From NCBI RefSeq assembly GCF_030142045.1, contig NZ_CP126242.1, positions 1,116,001 through 1,180,000 on the forward strand: a stretch of DNA of 64,000 nucleotides, given 5' to 3'. The stretch's first letter is position 1. Every line of letters begins with the position of its first letter. Made by a program: the position numbers and the translations under genes. Below are positions 1 through 10,600 of this stretch, in pieces. The notes below the pieces were generated by a model that saw nothing but the letters and a program-made list of their open reading frames with translations, was not told where the DNA came from and made no database searches. The DNA is from Arthrobacter sp. zg-Y919. GTDB lineage: Bacteria; Actinomycetota; Actinomycetes; Actinomycetales; Micrococcaceae.

Positions 1-975
1 TACCTGTGGCACCGCACTACCCGTCTGGGACGGCTGCTGGACCACTGCTTCAGCGCAGCTGCCTCGGTGGCGGCGGGGATGGCGACACCCCGGCCCGATG
101 TCGTCGTCGTTACTGTTCCCAGCCTTCCCATCCTGGGCGCCGGGTACGCAGTCTCCCGGCTCCGGCGCGTGCCGCTGGTGGTGGACATGCGCGATGCATG
201 GCCCGACATTGCCCGTGATGCCCGCATAGTCCGGGGGAGCGCCAAGAGCCTGACCGAACGGGCAGTAGTGGCGTTCCAGGAACGCGCGGACCTGGTGGTG
301 ACCGTGACCTACGGTTTCGCCTCCACACTCCGGGACCGCGGGTTGGGGAACGTTGCAACCGTGGTGAACGGCGTGGACATTTCGGTGCGGGAGCTGCTCC
401 CTCCTCCACCCGAAGACCGGGACCGGCTGAATGTGCTGTACCTGGGCAACCACGGGGAGAGTCAGCGGCTGGATCTTGTGGTGCGGGCTGCCGCCCTCGC
501 CCGCGATTACGTACGTCTGACCATGGTGGGCCACGGTGTGCAGCGGCGTGAGCTGATGGCGCTGGCCGAGGAGCTTGACGCTCCGGTAACCTTCCACGGC
601 CCTGCCCAGCGGCGTGAAGTCATGGAGTTTTACCGCGCCGCGGATACCTGTGTGATTTCCCTGCGGGATGACTGGAAGTCGTTTGAAACCACCATCCCGT
701 CAAAAACCTACGAGGTCTTGGCGGTGGGCCGTCACGTCACGGGAATCGTCCGCGGCGAAGCCCGCCAGATTATTGAAGACGCAACCGCCGGCGACGTCGT
801 TGAGTCCACAGCCGAGGCCGTCGCCCAACTGTGGAAGGAACTGCAGGCTGACCGCATCCGTCTCTTGACCGGGACTGCGGGCCGGGACTGGGTGCATAAC
901 AACGCTAACCTCGACGCACTTTCAGCTACCTATGCGGACCTCCTGCGAAGCGTGGCGGTAGGCCGGCCGGAGTGA
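1..975 (+). CDS. Glycosyltransferase family 4, 5'-truncated by window edge
   Basis: The reading frame is open from the first base, so the start lies outside the window; 324 residues are visible. The visible N-terminal part has a GT-B-like segment with VVDMRDAWPD, typical of the acceptor half of WbuB-type GT4 enzymes. The C-terminal part carries the donor-site stretch IPSKTYEVLAVG, where these enzymes bind the nucleotide sugar. It would transfer a sugar to a lipid-linked or growing surface glycan at the cytoplasmic face of the membrane. The next gene starts inside its stop codon (GTGA), so they are co-transcribed. Sugar specificity cannot be read from the sequence. Confidence 0.85.
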   Translation, partial: YLWHRTTRLGRLLDHCFSAAASVAAGMATPRPDVVVVTVPSLPILGAGYAVSRLRRVPLVVDMRDAWPDIARDARIVRGSAKSLTERAVVAFQERADLVVTVTYGFASTLRDRGLGNVATVVNGVDISVRELLPPPPEDRDRLNVLYLGNHGESQRLDLVVRAAALARDYVRLTMVGHGVQRRELMALAEELDAPVTFHGPAQRREVMEFYRAADTCVISLRDDWKSFETTIPSKTYEVLAVGRHVTGIVRGEARQIIEDATAGDVVESTAEAVAQLWKELQADRIRLLTGTAGRDWVHNNANLDALSATYADLLRSVAVGRPE

Positions 976-2729
976 AGGTACAGAGCTACGCACGAAACGC
1001 CGCCCTCGCAGCTGCGACGGTACTGGAACATCTGGGCGATGACCCCGTGGTCCTGGCGCTGCAGGTGTCCCGGCGGCTCCCGGCACGCCTGGTTCATCCG
1101 CTGGCAACCGGTGTCGGAAAAATCGCCGGCACCGGCTTTATCGGCCCCTTGACCGCCTTCGTCCGGGGCGACACCGCAGCGCTGGCCCGCAGCCTGTCCG
1201 CCGCAGCAAGCCTGGGGCCGCACGCCGGCGCAAGCCGGCACGCCCTGCACATGGCGGACGTTGCCATCGCTGCGGGCTTCCCGCAGGAGGCAGGGCAGCT
1301 GCTCTCGCGTGTACACCCGGATACACCCGGCCTCGCGGGAACCCTTGCGCGCAGCCTTTGGTATGCCGGGGACATGAGCGGAGCCGTCCAGGTCCTGTCG
1401 AAGGGACGCGGGAGTGAGCGCCGCCAGCAGCGGCGGCTGGAATCCGAGCTGGCCGTGTTCCAGGGCTGGCGGCCCCGGCTTGCCCGCGTGCAGTCTTATA
1501 AGCCGGATCCCGACGCCGTCCTGCATGTCCTGACCAATTCCCTGCCGCACACCGGCAGCGGCTACGCACAGCGAAGCCATTCGATTTTGACGGCGCAGCA
1601 TGCACTGGGATTGAAGGTCCATGCCGTGACCCGGCCGGGGTATCCGGTCCAGGTGGGCAAGCTGTTCGCCCGGAACGAGGACCGGATTGACGGCGTGACC
1701 TATCACCGGCTGCTGCCGGCACGGCTGCCTTTCGGTATGCAGGGACGGCTGCAGCTCCAGGCCGAGCTGACGCTTGCCCTCGCCCTGAAGACACGGCCGG
1801 CGGTTCTGCATACCACCACGCACTTCGTGAACGGGCTTGTGACCGCCGCTGTCGCAGAGGCCCTCGGCATCCCCTGGATTTACGAGGTCCGCGGACAACT
1901 GGCCGATACGTGGGCCTCGACCCGCCCTGCGGAAGCAAAACAGAGCGAGCGGTACCGGCTCTTCCGGGAACGGGAAGCCGAAGTAATGTGCCGGGCTGCC
2001 CTGGTTCCCACGCTCGGGACCGTGATGGCCGGAGAGATTGCCGCCAGCGGAGTTCCGCAGGACCGGATCCGTCTGCTCCCCAACGCCGTGGGGGAGGGAT
2101 ACCTCGAAAGCCCGCTGCCGGCGCCTGAAGCCCGGAGGGCGCTCGGAATGGACCCGGACACCGTACTGATTGGAACGGTCAGCAGCCTGGTTGACTATGA
2201 GGGGCTGGATGACCTCATCAGAGCCTTCGGGCTGGTCGCAACCCGGCAGCGGCACCTCAAGTGCCTGATTGTGGGCGACGGCGCCGCCGCGCCCCGTTTG
2301 AAGGCGCTGGCTGCCGAGCTCGGATTGGCGGACCGCGTGATCTTCACCGGCCGGGTTCCCCGGGAACAGGCCCATTTGCACCATCAGGCAATCGACGTCT
2401 TCGTTGTGCCTCGGAAGGATCTAGACGTGACACGAGCGGTAACTCCGCTGAAACCGGTGGAGGCCATGGCCTGCGCCCGGCCCGTAATAGCCAGCGACCT
2501 GCCCGCCCTCGGCGAACTGGTGCGGCACGGCACCAACGGGCTCCTGGCCCGGCCTTCAGACCCGCAGCACCTGGCAGACGCGATTGATTCCCTGGTGTCC
2601 GACGCCGCGCTCAGGGCCGAACTCGGAAGCAACGGACGAGACCACGTCCTGGCCACCCGTACCTGGGGATCCGCTGCGGAAAAGACCGCCCGCTGGTACC
2701 GCAGTCTGGCATCGGCGGGCGCACTGTAA
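972..2729 (+). CDS. Glycosyltransferase family 4 with long helical N-terminal region
   Basis: The 585-residue protein starts with GTG overlapping the upstream stop. About 170 N-terminal residues are alanine- and arginine-rich and probably helical, possibly TPR-like. They precede a GT4 fold that opens near residue 175 (NSLPHTGSGYAQR). The donor half includes LIGTVSSLVDYEGLDDLI and a KPVEAMACARPVIASD segment with the conserved glutamate of GT4 retaining enzymes. The protein is longer than a usual GT4 (about 380 residues) because of the N-terminal extension, which may mediate protein contacts. It probably adds a sugar to the same surface polymer as its neighbours; donor and linkage are unknown. 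Confidence 0.85.
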   Translation: MKVQSYARNAALAAATVLEHLGDDPVVLALQVSRRLPARLVHPLATGVGKIAGTGFIGPLTAFVRGDTAALARSLSAAASLGPHAGASRHALHMADVAIAAGFPQEAGQLLSRVHPDTPGLAGTLARSLWYAGDMSGAVQVLSKGRGSERRQQRRLESELAVFQGWRPRLARVQSYKPDPDAVLHVLTNSLPHTGSGYAQRSHSILTAQHALGLKVHAVTRPGYPVQVGKLFARNEDRIDGVTYHRLLPARLPFGMQGRLQLQAELTLALALKTRPAVLHTTTHFVNGLVTAAVAEALGIPWIYEVRGQLADTWASTRPAEAKQSERYRLFREREAEVMCRAALVPTLGTVMAGEIAASGVPQDRIRLLPNAVGEGYLESPLPAPEARRALGMDPDTVLIGTVSSLVDYEGLDDLIRAFGLVATRQRHLKCLIVGDGAAAPRLKALAAELGLADRVIFTGRVPREQAHLHHQAIDVFVVPRKDLDVTRAVTPLKPVEAMACARPVIASDLPALGELVRHGTNGLLARPSDPQHLADAIDSLVSDAALRAELGSNGRDHVLATRTWGSAAEKTARWYRSLASAGAL

Positions 2730-3610
2730 TGGCGCGTCCCGGCAAGGAAACCAACGCCGCCGTCCAGCCCCTGTCCGTAGACATCCGCGGACTGCAGCGC
2801 GTCGGCGCCCGTCCGGGTTTTGTGGATTACCTCGTCCAGGTGTGGAACTACCGGCAATTCATCGCCTACGACGCAAAGTCTCGGGTGCAGAGCGGCAACC
2901 GCAGGGACAGGCTGGGCAGCGCCTGGCTGATCCTCAACCCGGTGCTGAACGGCTTGACCTACTTCCTGATCTTCGGCCTCCTGCTGAACACCGGTGGTGG
3001 CATCGAGAACTTCATTGGCTATCTGGTCATCGGAATCTTCCTGTTCCAGTTCAGCTCCCGGTCCATCACCAACGGGGCACGCTCGATCCAGCAGAACCGT
3101 GCGGTGATCCAGGCCTTCAGTTTCCCGCGTGCCACGCTGCCGATATCGGTAAACCTGCGCGAGCTGCTAGCCAACATCCCGGTGCTGATCGTGATGATGC
3201 TGATTGTGCTGCTGGTGCCTCCTACGGAGGACATCACGTGGCGGTGGCTGCTGATCATCCCGGCGCTGGCACTGCAATGGATCTTTAATCTGGGTGTGGG
3301 ACTGATCTTGGCGCGGGTGGTCTCAAAGGTGAACGACGTCGTGCATCTGCTGAGCTTTGCCCTGCGCGCCTGGATGTACGGCAGTGCCGTTTTTTACAGT
3401 TTCGAGCGTTTCGTTGACCATCCGATGCTGTTGCAGGTTCTTGAGCTGAACCCGTTGTTTACCGTCCTGGATATTGTCCGGGACTGCCTGTTGTATGCGC
3501 AGGTACCGTCCTGGCAGTCGTGGGCCGTGCTCACCTGCTGGGCCCTTGGTGCCCTGGGAGTAGGAGCTGTTTATTTCTGGCGGGCTGAGGAGACATACGG
3601 ACGTGGCTGA
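2729..3610 (+). CDS. ABC-2 type polysaccharide/teichoic acid exporter, permease subunit
   Basis: The 293-residue membrane protein has about six hydrophobic segments and the N-terminal amphipathic stretch LGSAWLILNPVLNGLTYF, typical of TagG/Wzm/RfbA permeases. It should pair with the ATPase encoded immediately downstream, whose start overlaps its end by 8 bases, to move a lipid-linked glycan or teichoic-acid polymer across the membrane. Its ATG shares a base with the upstream TAA (TAATG), indicating translational coupling to the glycosyltransferase. It could be named TagG or Wzm; the adjacent glycerophosphotransferase-domain proteins favour a teichoic-acid-like cargo. Confidence 0.9.
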   Translation: MARPGKETNAAVQPLSVDIRGLQRVGARPGFVDYLVQVWNYRQFIAYDAKSRVQSGNRRDRLGSAWLILNPVLNGLTYFLIFGLLLNTGGGIENFIGYLVIGIFLFQFSSRSITNGARSIQQNRAVIQAFSFPRATLPISVNLRELLANIPVLIVMMLIVLLVPPTEDITWRWLLIIPALALQWIFNLGVGLILARVVSKVNDVVHLLSFALRAWMYGSAVFYSFERFVDHPMLLQVLELNPLFTVLDIVRDCLLYAQVPSWQSWAVLTCWALGALGVGAVYFWRAEETYGRG

Positions 3611-4490
3611 AAATCTGCAGTTCCTCGAAGAGGACCCGTGTGTGGTCATTGACGAGGTCAGCATGCGGTATCGGGTGCCCTCCAGCGAATCGGTGCCCGG
3701 GAGCCGGAGCGGCCTCCGCGGCCTGATGGGCCGGGTCGTCGGCAAGCCGAACCTGGTTACGGTGAATGCGCTGAACCCGATGTCGCTGGTGGCGGTCCGG
3801 GGTGAGTCGATCGGGATTGTCGGACGCAACGGCTCCGGGAAAAGCACGCTGATGAAATTGATCAGCGGACAGGTGAAGCCGGACAGCGGGGCCGTATATG
3901 CCTCCAGCACCCCGATCATGCTTGGTGTCAATGCTGCCCTCGTCCCTGAGCTCCCCGGCGACCACAACGTGGTGCTCGGCTGCCTCGCGATGGGGTTGAG
4001 CTATGCGGAGATCGCCGAGCGGTATGAATCCATAGTTGAACTTTCCGGTTTGGAAAAAGCGATCCACCTGCCCATGCGTTCGTACTCCTCCGGCATGTCC
4101 TCCCGGCTTCGGTTTGCCATCGCGGCCAGCATCGACCCGGAGGTCCTGCTCATCGATGAAGCGCTCAACACGGGCGACGCGCAGTTCGCGGACAGGAGCC
4201 GCAAGCGGATGGACGAGCTGCGGAAGAACGCCGGCTGTGTCTTCCTGGTCAGCCACAGCCTGGAGACTGTCTTGGAGATGTGTTCGCGGGTGGTGTGGAT
4301 GGACAAGGGTGACCTGCTGATGGACGGGGAGCCGCGGGAGGTGGTGAAGGCCTATAAGGACTTCACCCGGCACCTGTCCAAGGGCAACAACATCAGCGCG
4401 GACAAAATCCGGACGGACGCCATGGAAGCACTCACCGTCACCCGCATCCGGGAACGTTCCACCGGCCGCCGCAGTGCGAAGGTTCAGTAA
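3603..4490 (+). CDS. ABC-type polysaccharide/teichoic acid exporter, ATP-binding subunit
   Basis: The 295-residue ATPase starts with GTG. It has a Walker A motif GRNGSGKST at residues 74-82, a degenerate signature YSSGMSSRL at 161-169, Walker B VLLIDEAL at 181-188 and an H-loop VSHSLE near 218. This YSSGM signature is characteristic of TagH/Wzt/KpsT-type exporters. There is no long C-terminal carbohydrate-binding domain as in some Wzt proteins, nor the extracellular tail of Bacillus TagH, so cargo recognition probably rests on a lipid carrier or on the permease. It forms the exporter with the preceding permease. Confidence 0.92.
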   Translation: MAENLQFLEEDPCVVIDEVSMRYRVPSSESVPGSRSGLRGLMGRVVGKPNLVTVNALNPMSLVAVRGESIGIVGRNGSGKSTLMKLISGQVKPDSGAVYASSTPIMLGVNAALVPELPGDHNVVLGCLAMGLSYAEIAERYESIVELSGLEKAIHLPMRSYSSGMSSRLRFAIAASIDPEVLLIDEALNTGDAQFADRSRKRMDELRKNAGCVFLVSHSLETVLEMCSRVVWMDKGDLLMDGEPREVVKAYKDFTRHLSKGNNISADKIRTDAMEALTVTRIRERSTGRRSAKVQ

Positions 4491-6392
4491 ATGGCATCGC
4501 TACAGGATTTCCGTACCGGCCTCTGGCATCTGCGTTCCGGCGGACCGGCAGAACTGCGTGAATGGAACGGCCGCCGCCGCGCCGAACGGGGTTTTGCCGA
4601 CCCGTCGAACGCCCGGGGCGTGGAAGCAGGGTGGATCGGCCGCGGAACAAAGCGGCGGCTGTCGATTCCCGCAGCAACGGTACCGGGGCGCCCTCCCCGG
4701 CGCAGCGACCTCACCGTCGGAGTCATCCTGGACGAATTCTCTGCGTCCGCCTTCGCCTTCGAGTGGAACACAGTGGCCCTGGACCCGGCCGGCTGGCGGC
4801 AGCAGCTTGCCGACCAACCGCTGGACCTGGTGTTCATCGAGTCCGCCTGGGCCGGCAACAACCGATTGTGGCGGGGAAAGATTGCGGGGCCCAATGGCCC
4901 GGCCCCCCAGCTGGTCGAACTGCTGGCCTTCAGTCGCAGCCAGGGCATCCCGACCGTCTTCTGGAATAAGGAAGACCCGCCCCACTACGAAGATTTCCTT
5001 CCGGCTGCGGCGTTGTTCGACCACGTCTTTACCTCGGACGTCCGGAAAATCGGGGATTACCGGCGGGACCTTGGCCACGACAACGTCGATGTCCTTCCTT
5101 TTGCGGCCCAGCCTGCCATTCACAACCCTGCGCGGCCGAAGTACGGCCGCCATTCCCGGGACATCGGTTTTGCCGGCATGTACTTCGCCCACAAATATCC
5201 GGAGCGGCGTGAGCAGATGGACCTGCTCCTGGGCGGGGCCATGGATGCGAAGCTTCCGACCGGCCTGGAGATCTTCTCCCGGAAGCTCGGCGGCGATCCC
5301 AACTACCAGTTCCCGGCACCGCTGGATTCCCGGGTGGTCGGTTCGCTCTCATATCCGCAGATGCTCTCCGCCTACAAGGCCTACAAGGTGTTCCTGAACG
5401 TCAACTCCGTGGTGGATTCCCCGAGCATGTGTGCCCGGCGCATCTTCGAAATCAACGCAGCGGGAACTCCTGTCATCAGCACCCCCAGCGACGCAGTGGC
5501 CCGCTTCTTCACACCTGACGAAGTACCCGTCGCCTCCACGCGGGAAGAAGCAGCCGCGCTCAGCGGCGGACTGGTCCGCAACGCGGAATACAATGACCGC
5601 ACCGTCCACCGTGCCCAGCGCAGGATCTGGTCCGCCCATACCTACGCACACCGTGCCGAAACCATTGTTGCCGCCGCGGCACCGACGAAGGCCCGTCCGC
5701 TGGTCCGGCCTGCTGTGTCAGCCCTGGTGCCGACCATCCGCCCGCACCAGGTCGAAAACGTCTTCCGGACACTCGCTGCACAGCAGGACGTGGACGTCGA
5801 ACTTGTGCTGCTCACGCACGGATTCACCCTCGAGCCGGAACGGCTGCAGGAGCTGCAAACCGCGTACGAGCTGCAGAAAGTCCGGCTACTCACGGCCGGC
5901 ACCGAAGTGTCGCTCGGGGAGTGCCTGAACCGCTGCGTCCAGGCCGCCTCGGGAGACATAGTCGCGAAGATGGACGACGACGACCATTACGGACCGCACT
6001 ACCTCAGCGACCAGCTTCACGCACTGGAGTACTCGGGTGCGGATGTAGTGGGAAAACAGGCCCACTACATGCACCTCCGCAGTTCCAAAGCAGTCATTCT
6101 GCGCTTTGGCCACCGCGAACACCGCTACACAGACTTCGTCATGGGACCGACTATTGTCACCCGACGCAAACTGGCCCTTGAACTCCCTTTCCCTTCACTG
6201 GGGTTGGGGGAGGACACCGGCTTCCTGAAGCAGGCCGCCGCCGCCGGAAAACGGATCTACTCGGCGGACCGCTTCAACTATTTCCAGGTCCGCGAAGGCA
6301 GCGGACATACATGGAAGGTCGACGATGCCACCTTGCTGGCCTCGGGGGACCTCCGATTCTATGGGGAACCGAATGAACACACTGACATATAG
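4491..6392 (+). CDS. Two-domain glycosyltransferase: CgeB-like GT-B plus C-terminal GT2
   Basis: The 633-residue protein begins directly after the upstream TAA. Residues about 70-390 resemble CgeB/DUF3880-type glycosyltransferases (VFWNKEDPPHYEDF, then the donor-site region NVNSVVDSPSMCARRIFEIN). From about residue 405 a GT2-like domain follows, with ALVPTIRPHQ and an acidic metal-binding run KMDDDDHYG. Two catalytic domains in one chain suggest two consecutive sugar additions, or a partner domain with a scaffolding role. Its 3' end overlaps the start of wecC, so it belongs to the same operon. Donors are unknown. Confidence 0.8.
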   Translation: MASLQDFRTGLWHLRSGGPAELREWNGRRRAERGFADPSNARGVEAGWIGRGTKRRLSIPAATVPGRPPRRSDLTVGVILDEFSASAFAFEWNTVALDPAGWRQQLADQPLDLVFIESAWAGNNRLWRGKIAGPNGPAPQLVELLAFSRSQGIPTVFWNKEDPPHYEDFLPAAALFDHVFTSDVRKIGDYRRDLGHDNVDVLPFAAQPAIHNPARPKYGRHSRDIGFAGMYFAHKYPERREQMDLLLGGAMDAKLPTGLEIFSRKLGGDPNYQFPAPLDSRVVGSLSYPQMLSAYKAYKVFLNVNSVVDSPSMCARRIFEINAAGTPVISTPSDAVARFFTPDEVPVASTREEAAALSGGLVRNAEYNDRTVHRAQRRIWSAHTYAHRAETIVAAAAPTKARPLVRPAVSALVPTIRPHQVENVFRTLAAQQDVDVELVLLTHGFTLEPERLQELQTAYELQKVRLLTAGTEVSLGECLNRCVQAASGDIVAKMDDDDHYGPHYLSDQLHALEYSGADVVGKQAHYMHLRSSKAVILRFGHREHRYTDFVMGPTIVTRRKLALELPFPSLGLGEDTGFLKQAAAAGKRIYSADRFNYFQVREGSGHTWKVDDATLLASGDLRFYGEPNEHTDI

Positions 6393-7659
6393 CGCCGGCG
6401 AGACCACTACCGGAGTCGCCACCGTCGCCGTCATCGGCCTGGGCTACATTGGCCTGCCGACCGCCGCCATCCTTGCAGGCAAGGGCCTACACGTGATCGG
6501 CGTCGACGTTAACCCGCACACGGTGGAGGCTGTGAACGAAGGCCGCGTGCCCTTCGTGGAACCCGACCTCGGGGTCCACGTGGCCGGCGCCGTCAGCCAG
6601 GGCCATCTCGTAGCTCAGTCCACAACGCCGCAGGCCGACGCCTACATCGTTGCCGTACCGACGCCGTTCCGTCCGGATAAGACAGCGGACCTGATGTACG
6701 TGGAGCAGGCGGCGCGGAAGATCGCCCCGCAGATCCAGCCCGGCAACTTGGTCATTCTGGAGTCCACATCTCCTCCCGGAACCACGCAGCGGATGGCAGA
6801 CGTCATCCTGGCCCTGCGCCCGGACCTCGCAGCGGAAGCCAACGGCGGCGAGCCCGCCGTGCTGTTTGCCCACTGCCCCGAGCGGGTACTGCCCGGCCGG
6901 ATCATGATTGAACTGGTCACCAATGACCGCATCATCGGCGGGCTTACCCCCGAGGCCGCCACTGCCGCCGCCGCCCTCTACAGCACCTTCTGCCAGGGCG
7001 GCGTCCACCTGACCGATGCCGCCACCGCGGAAATGGCCAAGCTGGTGGAAAACGCGTACCGCGACGTCAACATTGCCTTCGCCAACGAGCTCTCTGTTAT
7101 CAGTGGGAATCTCGGCATTGATGTCTGGAACCTGATCGAGTTGGCCAACCACCATCCGCGGGTGAACATCCTGCAGCCGGGCCCGGGCGTAGGCGGCCAC
7201 TGCATCGCTGTGGACCCCTGGTTCATTGTGTCGGCGGATCCGGAAAACTCCCGGTTGATCCGCACCGCACGCGAAGTAAATGACACCAAGCCGGACCACG
7301 TGGTGGCTGCCGTGGAGTCCGCGATAGCCGGGCACGAGGCTCCTACCATCGCTGCTCTGGGCCTGGCGTTCAAGGCCAACGTGGACGACACCCGCGAATC
7401 TCCGGCGGTGGAGATCGTACTGCGGCTGGCGAGCGGCAACCCGGGTGCCCGGATCATTGTGGGCAGCCCCTTCACCGATCCGGTCCTGCCGGAACCCCTG
7501 ACCGCCTTGGGTAACGTTTCGCTGGACGGGGCCGACGCCGCCGTGGAAGCGGCGGACGTCGTCGTCCTCTTGGTGGACCATGACGCCTTCCGGGAGATAA
7601 CCCCCGCACAGCTGGCAGGCAAGGCGATTGTCGATACACGGGGATTCTGGCGGGCCTGA
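6373..7659 (+). CDS. wecC: UDP-N-acetyl-D-mannosamine dehydrogenase
   Basis: This NAD-dependent enzyme oxidises UDP-ManNAc to UDP-ManNAcA in two steps. The 428-residue protein shows a Rossmann motif GLGYIG at residues 22-27, the ENAYRDVNIAFANE helix near 226-239, and the catalytic-cysteine motif GVGGHC with Cys277 followed by IAVDPWF, which is characteristic of WecC rather than UDP-glucose dehydrogenase. I chose the ATG preceded by GGGGAAC; two in-frame ATGs lie upstream, at 6361 and 6325. It overlaps the upstream glycosyltransferase by 20 bases. The epimerase making its substrate is probably the wecB gene at 19448-20596. Confidence 0.9.
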   Translation: MNTLTYSAGETTTGVATVAVIGLGYIGLPTAAILAGKGLHVIGVDVNPHTVEAVNEGRVPFVEPDLGVHVAGAVSQGHLVAQSTTPQADAYIVAVPTPFRPDKTADLMYVEQAARKIAPQIQPGNLVILESTSPPGTTQRMADVILALRPDLAAEANGGEPAVLFAHCPERVLPGRIMIELVTNDRIIGGLTPEAATAAAALYSTFCQGGVHLTDAATAEMAKLVENAYRDVNIAFANELSVISGNLGIDVWNLIELANHHPRVNILQPGPGVGGHCIAVDPWFIVSADPENSRLIRTAREVNDTKPDHVVAAVESAIAGHEAPTIAALGLAFKANVDDTRESPAVEIVLRLASGNPGARIIVGSPFTDPVLPEPLTALGNVSLDGADAAVEAADVVVLLVDHDAFREITPAQLAGKAIVDTRGFWRA

Positions 7660-7660
7660 G

Positions 7661-10600
7661 ATGCCATATGCATCCGTCCGCGCCCTGAGCGGCCTGGCCG
7701 GCAAGCTGCACCCCGCGCTGAGGGCACGGCTCCGCCGGTTGGCTTCGCCCGGATCCGGAACGGCCGGTCCCGGGCTGCTGAGTGTGGTTGTTCCCATGTA
7801 CAACGTTTCTCCGTACCTGGAACGGTGCCTGACCAGCCTGGTGGCGCAAACCTACCGGGAACTGGAAATTATCCTGGTGGATGACGGTTCCACGGATGGC
7901 ACGGCGGCCATCGCCGCCGGCTACGCTCGGCATGACCGTCGGATCACAGTGCTCACGCTGCCGCACGGAGGAAACGGACGGGCGCGTAACGAGGGCATCA
8001 GAGCGGCTACCGGCCGGTACCTGACCTTCGCCGACGCGGACGACGTCGTTCCCCCGGATGCCTACGCCACAATGGTGACGCATCTGGCACGCAGCGGGTC
8101 CGATTTCTGTGTGGGGTCCTACGGCCGGATCCGGGGAAGCAAGCGCACTCCGGTCCGCCTGGCTGAGCGGATCCATGCGCAGCAGCGCATCGGGATCCAC
8201 CTGGCCGACTGTCCCGAGGCGATCGACGACGTGTTCCTGTGGAACAAGGTGTTTGTCCGGGAGTTCTGGGACCGCTGCGTGGGCCCCATCCCGGAGGGCA
8301 TCCGCTACGAGGACCAGGAAACGACCAGCCGTGCCTACCTCCGGGCCGAGAACTTCGACATCCTCAGCCCCATTGTCTACTGGTGGCGGATCCGTGAAGA
8401 CGGCTCCTCCATCACGCAGGCAAAACACCTGCTGGAAGACCTCCAGGACCGGCTGACCGTGGCCCGGGACGTCACCGGGCTGTTCCGGAAGGAGGCGCCG
8501 GCACCAGTCCTGGTGCACTGGTATCGAAGGTTGCTCGGCACGGATCTCATCCCGTACATCGAACAGGTTCCGGACGCCGCCGACGCTTTCCGGCAGCTGT
8601 TGTTCAACGGCCTGCAGAATCTGTACCCGCCAGCCCGGCAGTACCTCGCGACGACCGATCCGCAGTCCCGGGTACTGCTGCACCTGGCCGCCGGCGGACA
8701 CTGGGCTGACATTCGCCGCGCGGTAGTGGAACGGATCAACAACGGCACCGCGAGCCCGCTGGTGTTCGACGACGGGCGTATCTTCGCGGTGCCGCCGTTG
8801 CTGGACGTGCTCCAGCTGCCGGTGAGCCGGGACCTGCTCGAGGTTTTGCCCCAGCAGCTTGAACTGATGGCCGTCCTGGGGGAGCCGGTTCCCGGAGCGA
8901 ACGGCACACTGACCGTCAGTGGGCATGCCTATCTGCGCAACGTGGACCTGCGGAACTATACTCTGGACCTGCACGTAACCCCGGGTTCCGCAGCGGCCCC
9001 CGGCGCGGTATCCGTGACTCGCTGGACCAATCCGGAGATCGATCTCCTATCCGGCGACCGCAACTGCAGCTATGCGGCTTCCGCCTTCACTGTTGAATTG
9101 ACAGCGCCCGCCGCCGAACTGACGGTACGCGTAGAGCTTGACGGCCACCGCGTTGAACGGACCATGGCCGTCCCGCGCCCGGCGGGGGAGCCGCGCCGGC
9201 CCGGGCCGGTGGTCACGGCGATGTCTGCCGCATCCCGGGACGGCGCGGATGAGCTGCGGATCGATGTAGCCGGCGCTCCGGCCGGCGCCGCCTTCGCCCT
9301 GGTGACGGCGCGCTTCCAGATTTCCGCCACCGTGGAGGCCCAGCCGGACGGGACCGTCCGGCTCCGCATGCCGGTCTCGACGCAGAGGTGGGGCACCAAG
9401 CTGCCCGCGCCGCCGTCGGGCTCCTATACCCTGCGCATGAGCCGTTCCGGTGGCGCGGCGGGCCCCGGTGATCCGGCTGTTGGGGTGGATGAGGGCACCT
9501 CCCATTCGTTCCGGTCCGAGATGCTTCCCGGGGCACGCGTCCGCGGGCTGCGGACTTCTTCTGGAGCCATGGCCGTCAGTATCGGTGCACCTCTGGCCGA
9601 CGACGAAACCGGCACCTTCCACCAGTATCGGCTGCGGCGGGAAAACTTCGGGCCGGCGGCCGTGCGCAGGACCGTGCCCGGCATCTTCTTTGAAAGCTTC
9701 GGCGGCAAGAGCTGTACCGACAGCCCCCGCGCAATTTCGGATTATCTTGCCGGTGCCGGCTTTGACGAACCGCTCTACTGGTCCGTGGCGGACCGTTCCG
9801 TTCCCGTACCCAGTTACGCCGTGCCGCTGCTGCAGGGCTCGGCCGAGTGGTACGAAAAGCTCGCTGCAGTCCGGGTGCTGGTGAACAACAACAATTTTCC
9901 CTGGTATTTCCGGAAGTCTCCGGATCAGTTCTACCTGCAGACCTGGCACGGGACGCCACTGAAAAGAATCGGCCTGGACATTCCGCAGCATCTGCTCTCG
10001 TTATCCTACCGGGACCTGATGGAACGGGAAGCACAGTGGTGGGACCTGTTGCTGGCGCAGAACGATTTCGCCGCGGACGTGCTCCCAAAGGCGCTCGGCT
10101 ACGCCGGGGCGGTCCTGACAGCCGGATATCCGCGCAATGACGCGCTGTTGCATCCGGACGCGTCGGAGACCCGGAAGCGGGTACGTGCACTGTTGGGGAT
10201 AGCTCCGCATCAGAAGGTGCTCCTGTACGCTCCTACCTGGCGGGACGGCGCCCGCGACAGCGACGGCAGGTCCGATTGGGTGGGGTTCCTGGACGTCGAA
10301 GAAGCCAGCCGCCGCCTGGGACCGGAGTACACCTTCCTGATTCGCGGCCATCACAATGTGGCCGGCCAGCGGCGGATCGAGGACCATCCCTCAGCGGTCG
10401 ACGTGACCGACTACCCGGAGGTCAACGACCTCTACTTGGCGTCGGACATGATAGTCACCGACTATTCCTCGGCGATCTTCGACTACGCGGTGCTCAACCG
10501 GCCCATCTACCTGCTGGCACCGGACCTCGAGGAATACCGGAACTCGCGGGGACTGTATCTGGATCCAGAAGCTGATCTGCCCAGCATTCCTGTGCTTTCG

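Noticed and set aside
930..2384. 484-codon open frame antisense to a glycosyltransferase
   Set aside because: The protein is composed of Gly/Arg/Gln-rich stretches without motifs, typical of the opposite strand of GC-rich genes; the plus-strand frame has full GT4 motifs.
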